A program made the position numbers and the translations under genes. Positions 9,335 to 22,028 of a DNA stretch of 64,000 nucleotides are shown here, in pieces; positions within the stretch are counted from its first letter, which is position 1; every line of letters starts with the position of its first letter. Source of the DNA: Cladochytrium replicatum (taxonomy: Eukaryota > Chytridiomycota > Chytridiomycetes > Cladochytriales > Cladochytriaceae). Location of the stretch: the NCBI GenBank assembly GCA_025526935.1, contig JAHLKD010000010.1, positions 248,001-312,000 on the forward strand, in the 5' to 3' direction. Under the pieces are notes generated by a model that worked only from the letters and a program-made list of their open reading frames with translations, searched no databases and had not been told where the DNA came from.

Positions 9335-12300
9335 TCAAAGCGGATACTTCTTGAGGATGTAGTTGAAGAGAGTTAGAATTTTCCCCCTGTCTTGATTGAT
9401 CATGTCTGAAAAAGAGAAGCATTAGGAAACTTATGGCCAATATCAAACTAAATCACCTTGAGGGGTCAAGAATCCAGTGGCAACTCCACGTTTTTGAAGG
9501 AAAGACAACGCAACTGCAATATTATCGATGCGATGGACCGGAAGTATTGCTCGCTTATTGTATTTCCCAACGGATTCACCAGTGCACGCCTGTTCAGGAA
9601 TAAACATCATTAAGTTGTTCATTTTCACCAATCTGAGCAGACAAACCTCAAGGCTGTAAATTAAGTTAAGCCCGTCACCCAATGAGCTGTATAAGTTGTC
9701 CACAACAATTTCTTTCAAAGCAAGATGAGTGTTAAGCCAGTCCAGCGCAAGCTTCTCGATAAGTTTATCGTCTCCACTAGTGCTGTCAGCTTTCTTTTTG
9801 ATATTCTGATTCCAGTTTGTAAGTGTTTGATCTTTCGACAAAAGGTGCGTAACCTACCAACGGTTCCTTAAGAAGCTCCATGGGCTGATTGTTCCACAAT
9901 AAATAAGATCTTTCGAAGTATATGCAACAAGTTCACTTACAGGTGGGGCTCTGATCGACGGAGTTGGGCGATGTGCCTCTTCATCAACCTGAATCAAAGA
10001 TAAATGAGAAAATCGCCTGTGCTGAGCCTGTATGTTAATTACGTGTTCGTGATGATCTTCTTCGTCTGTCGCTGCTTCTTGCTGCGTGTTCGTCCTCTTC
10101 ATTGGCACGGGTGGTGCGGGCCTCTATGAAACTACGGATTAGCTGAAGTTGGTGTACAATGACAACATGAAACAAACTTTGACCGGCGACGTTTGTTCTT
10201 CCACATTTTGCTCGCCTTCCACTTTGGTTTCTTGGTCAGACACATATGCAGGACGCGAGTGGCGGACGGGGGGACCAGTCCGACCAGTAACTGCAGCTGC
10301 CAGAGCAGATATAGCTCCATGGCCTCCGTAAACACCTGGGATTCGCTTCGGCGGCTTCACAGGCGCAACAGGCGAGGCTCCAGCTACTTCCGACAAGTTG
10401 GTATCGGTAACATCCTCTGCCGCACTTCCAGTATCTGAGAGCGCTCGGGACAGGCGGTTAGACTCGCTCACTTCCGAGTAAATCTGAGAAGTTCGTTCGA
10501 CCTCCAAAATCGGCCTTGAATTGCGATCTCCTGCAGATGGAACGGGACGCGCTGGCCGGGGAGGAGGTCTGCTGGATGAAACTTCTGGAGGGCTGTGATG
10601 ATCTGCTGCTCCAAATCCATCGCTTTCGTCATCAACTATCACCTGCGACTTCCGTGCCGGTGAAGGAGTAGGAACTGGTGGACGACGGCTGGGTGGAAGA
10701 GGAGGTGACACAGACCCAGGAGGAGCTTCATCATCAGGAATCGCTACACTCCTGCGCTGAACCACTCCATGATCAGCCGCAGCCGGGTCTTCGCTCATGC
10801 GCCGCACGTCAGTTAGGCTTCCACTGCCGTCAATGGAATAACTGCTGACAGGTGAGCTTGGCGGAAGTTTTCGAGGCTTCACAGGAGGGGGCGGACCGGG
10901 AGTAGTAACATGCCCGTCACTCTCCTGCTTTGAATCACCCAAACTGGAATGACTAGTTGAGTCGTTCCCGAAGTGGTCTTCTTCGGCACCATCAACAGAA
11001 ACAACCGATCTCCGAACCGGTGGAGGGGGAGGTTGAGCGCGAGGAGCTTCGGTGTGCAAAACAGTTGGTGAGTGGGTGACAGGAATATCCGAAGGCGAGG
11101 GAACAGATGACTCTTCGTGCTCCGCAAGCTATGTGTGGATTCAGCATGAACTTCAGCAACAGTGGGACCACGCAAACCTGATCATTGGATCCTTCAACCT
11201 CGGAAGAACCTTTCTTTTTGGGTGCTTTAGGCCGACCCTTCGTCATGTGGGTCAGCATAGACTTCAACCCGAACTTCTTCTTTTCCTTCCCATCTTTCAC
11301 GTCAGTTCCTTTTGCAAATTTTCCAGTCTCTGCCAACGCTGTCTTCCCAACCTCAGCTGATGCCGGTTTATCGACTGACGTTGAGAGCGAATGCACAGAA
11401 CCGCTGAGATCTTCCTGTGTAGCCGGTTTCGTGGGTTGAGGTGGGGATGCGTCCGCTTCACTCCCTTCTAGAGTTTGAGGTTCTGGAACCGGGGCGAGCT
11501 CTCGAGGGGATGAAGGACTGATGGGAGATCTAAGCCCTGGCTCAGTTTGATGATCTCCATTTGCGTGACCAGATTCTTCAGTTTCGGATAAGATACTTTG
11601 AATAGTACCTCGTCGGCCAGGTAGCTTAGGTGGCCCAGCCAGCATTCTGTTCAAATCGGCCATCAGGGCTCCACTTCGGTCTGATATTGCACGAGCCGGA
11701 GAGGTTGGAGGTTGGTCGTCTGATATCTGATCGTGTCCCGTGCTAGGAGCTACTGGAGGATGTGCTGGCCTTGGCGGAGGGGCAGGTGTACGTGCAACCA
11801 CTGCATCATGCCCTTCTATTGCAGCTGGGTAGTGCACTGCCGATGGTGGGGGCGCAGGCGTCGGAGAAACGCCAATAGGATTCTCACTGTGCGAACTACC
11901 TTCGCTGATCGGAGCACCAACGATTGTTTCCAATTCAGCGACAACGGATTTAACCCTAACTTCGAGTTTCGAACCCGCCGCTTCGGTAGCAACTCGAACC
12001 ATCGAAAGGTATCCGGAGAGAGCTTTCTTGCGAATATCTTCTTTGATCGCCACGTTTAGTGCATGCTCCACCGTAGCTGCGGCCCCCTGGTAGATCTCCT
12101 TCGAAATTGATCCAATTTCAGACCGCATTTCAAGAACCACCTGGTCGACTTAAAGGAAGGTTCATCCAAGTTTTGGGGGGGAATCAAGAACTTACCCGAG
12201 CCACTCGAGTCGGGATCATTTTCCAAAACAGGGCGGACTTCATCCACCAAAATGTTTGCCAGTTTATCAAGCTCTCGCTTCAGAGCAGCTTCCACTTTAG

Positions 12301-12699
12301 GAACCATATCCTTCAATACAACCGCCGCGACTGTTTTAACTATCTTCTCGTCAATGTGATGGTCGGCAGATTCGCTGACGTTTGCGGATACGTTAAGAAA
12401 GTAATCGACTTCTTCCATGAGGTCTTGCGTCGCTCTCTGCACTTGCTCCAATTCATCTTCAGGTGGCGACGTCTTTTCGTAGCTATCAAACAATGAAGAG
12501 AGCTGATCGCTTAGCTCCTTGAGCCTCTGAGCTTGTTCAGGCATTCCGGCAATAGGTGAGGCGCTTCCGGGGCGATGCGTCTCAGGACACGACGAAATCG
12601 ATTATTGTGTGTGGACTCACCTCGTGTGTGTGGACGATATTGCTGAATGAGCTCTGCGCCGCGAACCGAAAAGGACCATCCATCAAAAACCGACCGCAT
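9335..12699 (-). CDS. Proline-rich protein with a single C-terminal calponin-homology domain
   Basis: Ten exons (12699-12621, 12531-12196, 12148-11178, 11128-10184, 10123-10043, 9988-9941, 9884-9858, 9805-9647, 9589-9457, 9405-9335) sum to 950 codons. One exon is only 27 bp. The N-terminal ~200 residues are helical and acidic; the middle ~600 are low-complexity, Pro/Ser-rich, with many PPPP and PxxP stretches that would suit SH3 or EVH1 partners. The last ~110 residues form a CH domain: LALDWLNTHL, LGDGLNLIYSLE, a VHRIDNIAVALSFL core, and a closing DRGKILTLFNYIL. CH domains of this kind usually bind actin or adaptor proteins, so a cytoskeletal scaffold is likely. No exact orthologue recognised. 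It shares a 242-bp divergent promoter region with the carrier gene. Confidence 0.8.
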
Positions 12700-12941
12700 A
12701 GAAATTCACACCCACAACTCTTCACTATTCGGCTTTGAATGGCTATAGACTTCTCCCTTGGAATCTTAACATTTTGTTATTATTTAAATTGACGTGATGA
12801 TAGTCGGCATTTATTTCCATCTGGAGTGGCTTACTGATTGCGCTGATCTTCTGGTTTGTATAATATGTCAATCTTTTTGGGGAATCAACGCACCGTGAAT
12901 TGAAAGAATCTCAGCTCTAGGTTTTGATCTCCATATTCCCG

Positions 12942-14412
12942 ATGGTGAGCGTAAGCAACTCCAAGCCCGTTGGTACGAGCGCTTTTGAAGCTTGTCTGTT
13001 CGCTCATTCTTCTCACTGTTGTGCGATACTGATATTACAGAGCGTCCTCTTCCAGTTCATCTCAGTCTTCTCTCTGGTAAGGGCAGCACGCTCCAACGCA
13101 AAATGATAATTTTCGTTTCTGATCTATTATATGTCCATCACAGGAGCCATCGCTGGTGTTGTGAGTACATTGCTGGGCTTGAAAGGACTTTGAGAGACAT
13201 CAACATGGATGTTGTCGAGTGTTTTGGCGGCGCATGTCTCACAGAACAACGAGATTCATATACTCGCTGCAAACATTCCATTCCTCGAAGAGAACGATAT
13301 CTTTCATTCCACTGACAGCGTCATTCCAGACAGAAATCTTGGCTATGTACCCTCTTGATGTGGTAAGCCTCTTCTGTGCATGTGTAGGCTATTAGCTAAT
13401 CGCACTGTTTAAGGTCAAGACAAGATTGCAACTTCAAGTGACTGGATCGCAAAACCCTGATGCATACAAGTCGATTTTCGATGCATTCTCAAAGATTTTT
13501 CGGAATGAGGGCCCAAGGGCACTGTATCGGGGGATGCTCGCTCCCGTCATGGTTGAGGCACCCAAACGTGCAATCAAGTTTTCCGCGAATGACTTTTACA
13601 AGACAACCCTTCTCGACATGGGAGTCAAGGACGGTCCCATGATGGGTGTATACACTGGTATCGGGGCAGGCATAACTGAAGCCTATGTGGTTGTCAGTTT
13701 CGAGCTTGTGAAGATCAGGTAAACTAGCATTTGTTCTCGTTTGTTTCGGAGGTCTTACTCGATTCATAGGCTTCAAGACCGGTCTTCGAAAGGCCAATAC
13801 GCGAACACTATGGACGCCGTCCGAAAAATTTACAAAGCAGAAGGACCTATGGCGTTCTTCAGAGGAATCGAAGCAACTATATGGCGGCATGCCGTATGGA
13901 ACGGTACTTTAATTCTGTTGTATTGCTGAGAATCTTCTCAAGTGCTTCTCTCTAGCCGGTTACTTTGGCTGCATTGGATCTGTTCGAAAGGTTCTTCCGA
14001 AGGCAGACACTCCATCGGGAGTACTGGCGAATAACTTTATCGCCGGAGCGATTGGTGGAACAATAGGAACACTGTTGAACGTGAGCGACGACAGCTGTTT
14101 GCTGTTCCTGTCTGAACTAACCTCCCGCATAAGACGCCATTCGATGTTGTTAAAACCAGGGTACAAAGCACTCGTGCTGGATCTGGTTCCAAATACAACT
14201 GGTCTTTACCCGGTGTTGCTTTGGTCGCACGCGAGGAAGGTGTTGCTGCCCTTTACAAAGGTAATTTGGTCCGGTTATAACACTGGCCGATTTTGTTTTG
14301 AGATTGAATTTCAGGATTTGTTCCCAAAGTCCTACGTCTTGGCCCAGGAGGTGGCATCCTTCTTGTCGTTTATGATTTCGTCAGCAAATGGATGAGAACC
14401 AATTGGATGTGA
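12942..14412 (+). CDS. Mitochondrial 2-oxodicarboxylate carrier (ODC/SLC25A21 type)
   Basis: Exchanges 2-oxoadipate and 2-oxoglutarate across the inner mitochondrial membrane, linked to lysine metabolism. Nine exons give 301 residues, the usual length of a mitochondrial carrier. Two of the three carrier signatures are plain: MYPLDVVKTRLQLQ, split by an intron, and TPFDVVKTRVQ. The middle one is FELVKIRLQD, the variant typical of ODC proteins. EAPKRAIKFSAND, GIEATIWRHAVWNAGYFG and FVPKVLRLGPGGGILLVV match yeast Odc1/Odc2 closely, supporting the specific assignment. Exons 2-4 are unusually short (36, 17 and 33 bp). The start at 12942 rests on a 31-bp first exon and is the least certain part. 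Confidence 0.9.
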
Positions 14413-15038
14413 TCCCGGCTGAATTCCACGATAATTGGGATGGTGCAGAAAACATTTGTGGTCAAGCTGATTATTTGTTGGTATCATTCAATTTGCTGCA
14501 GAGGCGATTAATGTCGAGTCAGTGTACCTCGGTCTCTGGCTAGCAGTGCGCTTGATGTCTTTACATATAGAGTCTGTATTCGATGTGTCGCATGTCTAGC
14601 AGGGCGCTTGATTTCTTACATATAGATAGAGTCTGTATTCGATGTGCCGCATGCCTCCAGTTGCCGCATGCCTCCAGTGCTTTTCAAGAAGCCGCGTGCC
14701 TCCAGTGCTTTTCAAGAAACTCTGAGCGATAACACCCGCCTCATGCTTCCGGTGCTTTTCTGAGCGATAACAGCCGCGAAACAACGATTTTATATTCTGT
14801 GGGAATAATTTGGACACAGAACCAAAAATTTATTGCAATTGTGACCCTGCCAATTTGCAGTCAGATCATGCTAAGAGTTAAGACAACTGTATCTTATTGC
14901 CTAAGAAAAGAAACACCTCATCGTCAGATAAAGGCAACAGTCCAAAAAGCGGCAAGGCCAGACAAAGCAACGCAGGAAGAAGAAATAAGAGGAGCGATGA
15001 CAAGAGGAAACGTAATTGATGGGTTACCAACAACCAGT
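14413..15038. repeat. Convergent intergenic region with nested tandem repeats
   Basis: Lies between the converging carrier and H+-ATPase genes. About 14,548-14,660 has two copies of a ~55-bp unit containing ACATATAGAGTCTGTATTCG. About 14,648-14,775 has four or five copies of a ~27-bp unit built on GCATGCCTCCAGTGCTTTTC, followed by two copies of CTGAGCGATAACA. The rest is 3' untranslated sequence. Confidence 0.7.
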
Positions 15039-18000
15039 TTAGTTCTTGACGAGAGGCTCAGCCTCAGTCGCAACAATGGTCTCTACGGCGGTGACATCAA
15101 CGGCAGAAGCACCACGAGAGATATACTTCTTCTTGGCAGCATTCTTGAAGGCAACGATAACGTTGGCCATGGCGAGCACCTTACGGAGCTTGTCAATGTT
15201 GATCTTATATCGCTTCAACATGATCACGCGGTCCTTCCTGCGAGCGAGCTCACGGCGACGGGACGGGGAGGGCCACAACTTGGCGGTCATCTCGAATGAC
15301 CAGTAGCGCATGACAAATACCTTGATCGCATCAAGGAAGAAAGTCATCACGAAGGAAACGAGGAGAATAAGGATGGCAGGTCCCCAACCACTATTAAAAA
15401 CACAATAAGCGGATGAAAATCGACCTTCAGAAAGTTCACTTACATCGCACCAGCACCGAAGAAGCCAATGCCAAACACGCCAGTGGCGGACATGATGACG
15501 GCGACAACCTGAGTACCAATAATGACGACACTGAAAATCCAGTGAGGGATGTTCTTCCAAAGCCATGTCGGCAGACGGGTAGAGAAGATGACGAAGTGAG
15601 GGCAAGATGAAACGTTCAAGTAGATGAACGAGTTCAAATAACCATCGCAAGTATCCGAGATACCATGGTCACAGTCCAAAGCGCGGGTAATCTTGTAGCC
15701 AAGACCGTATGTAGCGACGAAGAAGTGAGCGAACGAGATAATGGTGAGAGCGATACCGAGAACGAACGACAGGGTGATGAGCTGACCGAGACGCCATTTG
15801 TCAGGGCGCTTAGAAATCCTTGCGTTGTCGACAGAAATGACGAGAGTGGCAGCGTCGTTCAAGATGGTGATCATCAGGATGAGGGAGTCTGAAAGGGAAT
15901 ACTCCCAGATCAAAATGGTCAAGAAGAAGAACACCATAAAGTGAATTGTCGAGGCAATACGGTAGAGCGCATAAGAACGCATGCGCTGGAAGATTGCACG
16001 GGATGTCTTGATACCGTCGACAATGGTGGAAAGACCGTGTGCGAGCAGCACGATATCAGCAGCAGAGCGAGCAGCGTCAGTGCAGCCAGCAACAGCAATA
16101 CCCACATTCGCCTTCTTCAACGCAGGGGCGTCGTTCACACCATCACCAGTCATCCCGACAAGGTAACCACGGTTCTGAAGCAACTCGACGACCTTGTACT
16201 TGTGCTCAGGAATGACCTGAGCAAAACCATCAGCCTTGTCGCAGCGGTCGGTGGCAACGTCAACAGGAAGTGACTCGTCAGCAAGTGTTCCGGCGTCAAG
16301 AATAGTGCGGTTCATGTTGAGCCGGTACGCAACTTCCTTGGCAATAATGAGCTGGTCACCAGTAATCATTTTTACACGGACACCGTACGCCTCGCAATCC
16401 TTAATGGTCGCAGCAGAGTCGGGACGCGGAGGGTCCAACAGCGAAATCATACCAACCAGCTCGAACTTCGTCATCTCGGCGTCAACAGTGCGAGCGACAC
16501 CGAGAGCACGAAGACCACGGCGCGCGAAGTTCAGAACGGCGTCGGATGCCTCGTCGTGACCTCCAACCATGCGAACGATGACCTGAGGAGCACCTTTAAT
16601 GCAACGGAACTGCTTGCCGGTTGTGAGGTCAGTGACAGTGGCTTCGGTGTACTTTGAAGTAGGGTTGAATGGAATGAATCCGTTGACCTTGTAGCCAGGA
16701 ATCTGGTGACCCGATCCTTCACGGGTACGGAGCACTTCCACACGCTCTTCAGCAGCAGTGCGAACAGCCAACTCAATTGCATCCTGTGCACCAGGCTCAG
16801 AGGCGAAGTAGGCAGTAAGAAGAAGATCCTCGTTGGTGTAAGGAACACCTGTGCCGTAGAAGTCGGATGTGGTGTTACCCTTGTTGGACAGGTATGGGTT
16901 GTCGAAAGTCAACTCGTTCAAGGTGAGGGTACCAGTCTTGTCGGAGCAGAGAATGGATACCGATGCCAACTCCTCGATGGCAGTAAGACGCTTGACGATG
17001 ACCTGCTTCTTGGCCAACTGGTTGGAACCCAAAGCCATGGTGACTGACAAGACAGTAGGTAGACCGACAGGAATGGCTGCGACTGTGAGAACAAGAACCT
17101 TGACGATAGCCTCAAGAGGACCGTAACCACGGGCGAAGATCAAAACGAACATGAGGATGATGACCATGATCTGGTGGAATTATCAGCAAAAACCAGAGGG
17201 AACCCAAAAGCAACATACCAGCACGATTATGACAAGGAAGTTACCAATTGCACCAATAACTTTCTGGAAGTGACCACGCTCGTTCGTAATGGAGATCAAG
17301 TTAGCCGCGCGACCGATGTAAGTGTGGATACCAGTCTTGGTAACAACGGCCAACATCTGACCCTGCTTGACGATAGAGGACGAAAACGCGATTGAACCTT
17401 TCTTCTTGCTGACGGGGAGAGATTCACCGGTAAGAGCGGACTGATCGATCTGGAGGGCACCCTCAGTTTCTTCACCAGTGACACCGATACCGAGAAGGCG
17501 ACAGTCAGCAGGAACAATGTCACCAAGACGAAGGGCAATAACATCTCCAGGAACAAGCGTAGCTGAATCAACTTCAACAAGCTGACCGTTACGCCACACA
17601 CGAGTCTTAAGAGCCAAGGTGTTCTTCAGGGCGTCGAGGGCAGACTCGGCACGGGCCTCCTCCACAAACCCGATAATAGCATTGAGGATCAACACGAAAA
17701 CCAGGATACCGAATTCGGGCCATTTTCCGACAACGGCAGACATGATAGTTGCGACCTCAAGAAGGAAAGCAATGGAACCTACGAAGTATGACAAAAACTT
17801 AAGGAAAGGATTTGTCTTCTTCTCAGGAATTTCTGGATAGACAACAGTAAATACTTTATAGATTATTTCATAGAATCTATAAACTCTTACCATTGTGACC
17901 AAACTTGGCCAAGCGCTCGTTTACTTCAGCATCGGAAAGACCATTCAAGGGGTCCGTCTGAAGAAGCTTCTCAAGCTCGGGGTCAAGTTCCTCAGTCACC

Positions 18001-18131
18001 TCGACGTGAACTTCTTCGTCTTTGTCGTGTTTCCCAGCAGCAGCAGCGCTGGAGCTGGCAGCAGCCAATTCCACCTCTTCGGTGACCTTGACTTCTACCG
18101 AGTCCTTATTGTCTTTGGTGTCAGCGGTCAT
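15039..18131 (-). CDS. PMA1: Plasma-membrane H+-ATPase (P3A-type, PMA1 family)
   Basis: Pumps protons out of the cell and energises secondary transport. Four exons (18131-17891, 17832-17219, 17170-15444, 15390-15039) give 977 residues. The N terminus (~80 residues) is acidic with a Ser/Ala run. Visible motifs are LTGES (actuator domain), CSDKTGTLT with the phosphorylated Asp near residue 360, KGAPQ (nucleotide binding), MITGDQ and MTGDGVNDAPALKKA. Long hydrophobic segments form the usual membrane core, with the DPPRPDSA motif between. The C-terminal tail is short and ends in a charged stretch and AEPLVKN. The frame is unbroken and codons are relatively GC-rich, as expected for a highly expressed gene. 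The symbol follows the fungal family name. Confidence 0.96.
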
Positions 18132-20446
18132 GGCGACTTAATACAGAAAGAATCCCGGTCTAAATTTGGCGATTGGCGAAATGGAGAATCCGAGAAGAAA
18201 ACCGAAAATCCGAAAAGATTCAAAACTATGAGTGATACACGAATATCATATGATGGTCTTCAAGCAAATGAAACTGGAGAAGCAAACGAGACGAGAGATA
18301 TGAGTGGTGATGCTCCTTCCCCAAAGTTCAACCCCTGAAACCCTCACTCGATCCACCAAACAAAGAAGCAATGTAAGCACTCACAAGGCGATAGCCGTTG
18401 GAGAGGGCAAGCCGACGAACGACGAAAGTATCGATACCGGATGATACGAGTCGGATTGGGTTTACAGGGGGGAGATAAACGGGGGAGGGCTGGGGCAGAA
18501 AAGAAGGGAGGGGGGAAACCGCCACGCGATAAGATGCAAAAAAAGCCATCTGGGCGTAATTGTGGCGGTGCCGTGTGGTGGCGCATGTTCAAACAACTGG
18601 CGATCAAATCGAAAATCTCATCGGAACCACCAATCGCATTCTCCGCGTCTCCGATAGTATGATACACATATTCTCTGCCCATACTGTCCAACGCACGGCG
18701 TTTGCAGAGCGCTTTGGATGCATCACAACTGCATATGATGACACCAATATGTGCACAAAAAGCAATCCTCTCACAAATTTCTCCATCTTCTACTTGTGGC
18801 GTACAGGCGCAAAATTCTCCATTACGAAATAAAGGATGGAAGCTCTCACCTTAAGCTCGGCCCTCCTCGGACTTTAACAGAGAATGAGATGAGGATGACA
18901 GAGAGTGCTTGCATATTTGAGTGGTGGCAAGACACCTTTTATAACCGAAGCGCGGCACACGCTTTTTTTGCTGATGTTATTTTTGGAGATGGACACGCCA
19001 CAAGAACATACTGGTAGAGCCACATAGAAATGCCCGCCAATGACAGTGCGGCATGGGCAATCAAGGGAGATATCGCGCTACCTTGTATCTGTGGAAAAGC
19101 ACTCGACGAAACAGATCATCCATCTGCATTTTATACCACATAAAAAGAAACGGACACCATGGGGTCAAGTCACACTTTTCGCTTTTCGGATGCCGATACA
19201 GAGAATTCTAAATATTAAAATCCTATCAAAGAAGGACATATGAGTGGATCACGGATTCATTATCCGCACCACTTGCAACCATTTACGTCCCTCGTGCTGA
19301 ATGCAACTTTGTTGTTGTCTCCCTCACCGAGCCGGCCAAGATGCCCAACCGAGACAACGATGGTACCAGCACCATTAGATTCGCCGAACCCAGTCCAAAT
19401 GACATTGGGTGATGTCAGTGGACGAAGAGCGGTCGCATCACGCTGCCGAAAGAGAAGGAATCGGCTGCGATTTTGAAAATGATTGCAAGTTGCCCTGAGA
19501 CAGCGAGATTTAGTTGCAAAAACTTGGGTCAATGGGTGCTGCTGAGCTCCATACCTCAAGGACTCCAAGACGCTCGCAGGTCGTGATGTAATTTCCATTA
19601 CAGAGAAGTGAATTGGTGAGCATACCAGGACGGTCCGAGTAGATTAGTGCAACCCCCGCTAGACAAGCTAGACAAGGTCTTGGTCACCTGGCGGACAATC
19701 TTCTGACCACGCTTGCTAAACTTAAGAATAAAGTGTCCGAAGATTCGAAGATTCGTGGAGGTGCAGGAAAGATTTCCAAACCAGATTCGTGGAGGTGCAA
19801 GAAACATTTCCAAACCGGGGTCTGACAATTGTCAGGAACCTTTTGATCAGAACAATTATGGTCATGTCAGGTCTGGAAAGCGCACACGAGAGCACACAAC
19901 ATCTTGCCAGCATTGCTTCCCGTGGCAAGATGCTAAGAGTCCGTGAACTGACCAGCCATTGTAACCGAGAAAAGAATATACCATTAACCCACCAACTATC
20001 CAACTTAGTAAGCGGTGTGGATGGAGTTACCAACAGGATGTTACCAGAAGGGTAACCAGGGAAAGCCCGATACTACATACCCAAAGTGCGGCTGGTAACG
20101 CAGTCCCCAGCCGTTGATTTGGTCCATGGCGGTGGAAAACTTGGACCATGTGAATCTTTGTCAAGAGACTGGTAGTCAAGACCGGTAGATCGGGAAAGCA
20201 ACAAGCTCTGGGTCTGGGAGAGTAGTTCTCCCACGTCATCAGCAATTGTCCATGCGAAACCTTGCTCTTTGACTTGCCTCTTTGACGGTAAGAATCAGCG
20301 AGCGCGCGAAAAGAGTGAGATCAGACGTGTAGTCTATGGAGGAGTGAAAACTGAGCAACTTGATTAGATTTTATTACCAAAGAGAGAAAATAAAAAAAAT
20401 AATAATGGAATGTCAGTGAAAGTTACAATAGTGGATTGTTTCCATC
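18132..20446. other. Long upstream region of the H+-ATPase gene; no other gene recognised
   Basis: About 2.3 kb without a supported gene. The first ~600 bp should hold the H+-ATPase 5' leader and promoter, with a G-rich run at 18,466-18,517. At about 19,742-19,817 a ~37-bp unit containing GATTCGTGGAGGTGCA is repeated twice. Otherwise only short unrelated open frames are seen. Confidence 0.45.
18466..18517 (+). promoter_or_regulatory. G-quadruplex-capable G-rich run upstream of the H+-ATPase gene
   Basis: Plus-strand runs of six, five, three and four G separated by loops of 7, 1 and 2 bases, then further G runs, satisfy the simple G4 pattern. It lies about 340-390 bp upstream of the ATG of the minus-strand pump gene, so the C-rich strand is the coding strand. 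Any regulatory role is inference. Confidence 0.45.
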
Positions 20447-21847
20447 TTAAGCCTGTGTCCTAGTCTGCTGTACCTCCTGGACAGCTGCTACAAGAGCTTC
20501 TTCTTCGTCTATGTCCCCAGTTAAGGCTTTCTTGGTGGTTGCACCAACAGTATCGGTTGGAGTATCGGTCTTTGCCAACGTAGCACCGCATACCGAACCA
20601 CCAACAATGAGTGCACCGATGACGCTCATCAGCCCCGGTGGACTGGCGAACACCGCCCATTGCGCAATGAACGAGAACAGAACGGTCGAGTAGTTCACGA
20701 CACAGATCCTTGCGGCTGTGACTGCTCGTTTAAGCGCATAAGAGAGGCAGAGTTGACCGATGAAACCCGTAAGCGATCCAACGATTAGCAGGACCCATGA
20801 TTCGATGTCCGGAGGCATCACCCATGGCTGGGGGAACATAGGACTCGTCACCAGTGAGAGAACAGCACCGCCGATCGAGAAGTACAGCACATTGTGGTAA
20901 GGTTTCGTTCGTGGGCCGAGGAAGCGTAACAGGATCAAACCGGTCGCGGTAAAGAACGCTCCAAGGAGTGCGATGATGATGCCAATGACAAACATCTGGT
21001 CCACGGTTGTAACGTTAAACAGGGCTGCAACGAATGAATCTGTTGGATCGGCTGGCGATGGTGTGCCCATAAACGACGGCGAAGGTTGCGCCACTACAAC
21101 GACACCGATCGTGCTAAATACTGCGGCGATGATGTCTGCTGTGGTGAGTGGCTCTTTAAGGATAAAGAAGGCGAGAATTCCAGTGATGACTGGGTGGATG
21201 AACGATATGATCACTGCTATCGGTAGTGGCAGAAGTGTAACGGACCAGAAGGAACTGTTGAAATTTGATGAGTAAGCTGTACTAAAACGTCAATGATTCA
21301 ATCCCTACCATGATGTGGACAAGAATCCAATAACACCACGAAGGACTAGCATCGGGCGAACTTTGGCGGCTCCAAACCAAACGTCTATCCACGGACGCCC
21401 GTCATCATCGTTTTCCAAGAAGACAATGACCATCGTGCACAACGTCATCACGATCGATCGAATATGCACAATTTCGAAGGTGGGTATCATCTCTTTAACG
21501 CTCAAAACTTTGACGCACGTGTTCATGACTGTGAATGCGAGGGCTGACGCTCTATATTCAAAGCGATTGATGAGAAAGAAGTTCTAACAAGCGGATAATA
21601 CGTACACCATGTATATAGATGCAGTTGTGTCGTTTGGTGGCTCTGAGAAGCACTGTGAAATTCTAGCGGCAGCATTTCTTGCAGCTACTGCCATGCTGAT
21701 AGGTCTTCGTCTTACAACGACGGGCTCCGCAAATCTCGGTGCTGGTGATTGCATTGGCGAGGACATAACGGGAAGTGTGCCATATGCAGATTGATGACGC
21801 AGAATAGAGGGGGGAATGGGCGATCGTGGTTCGCTTGATTCAGACAT
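20447..21847 (-). CDS. EamA/DMT-superfamily membrane transporter (SLC35-like)
   Basis: Three exons (21847-21606, 21551-21309, 21254-20447) give 430 residues. A Ser/Pro-rich cytosolic N terminus of about 70 residues is followed by roughly ten hydrophobic segments arranged as two EamA repeats. The first repeat includes RGVIGFLSTS and FIHPVITGILAFFILKEPLT, the latter the classic end of an EamA half. The second begins ALLGAFFTATGLILLRFLG and includes LSYALKRAVTAARICVVNYS. The C-terminal tail is acidic. Members of this family export metabolites or exchange nucleotide-sugars; the substrate cannot be read from sequence. It resembles the SLC35G-like branch found in fungi and animals. Intact frame, ordinary introns of 54 bp. 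Confidence 0.85.
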
Positions 21848-22028
21848 GATGTCGTATCAATTGAGTGCGATTTGACCGAGGGATGCCGAATTATATAAAC
21901 CATACCGTGTGAACGCGTCCAAAAAGGGACGGACGGGTTATTTGTTTGACACGAAACGGATAACAAGCCACGGTGGGGTTGGTCAAACCTGTCGCAAATA
22001 TTCTGTCAATCATGATTAATTGGTGTTT
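21848..22028. promoter_or_regulatory. Short upstream region of the DMT transporter gene
   Basis: About 180 bp separate the transporter start from the 3' end of the hydrolase relic. It should contain the transporter promoter; no clear motif was picked out. Confidence 0.3.

Noticed and set aside
21574-21605. An 18-24-bp intron in the DMT gene giving a longer second exon
   Set aside because: Too short for splicing; a 54-bp intron (21,552-21,605) joins the exons in phase and matches the other intron sizes.
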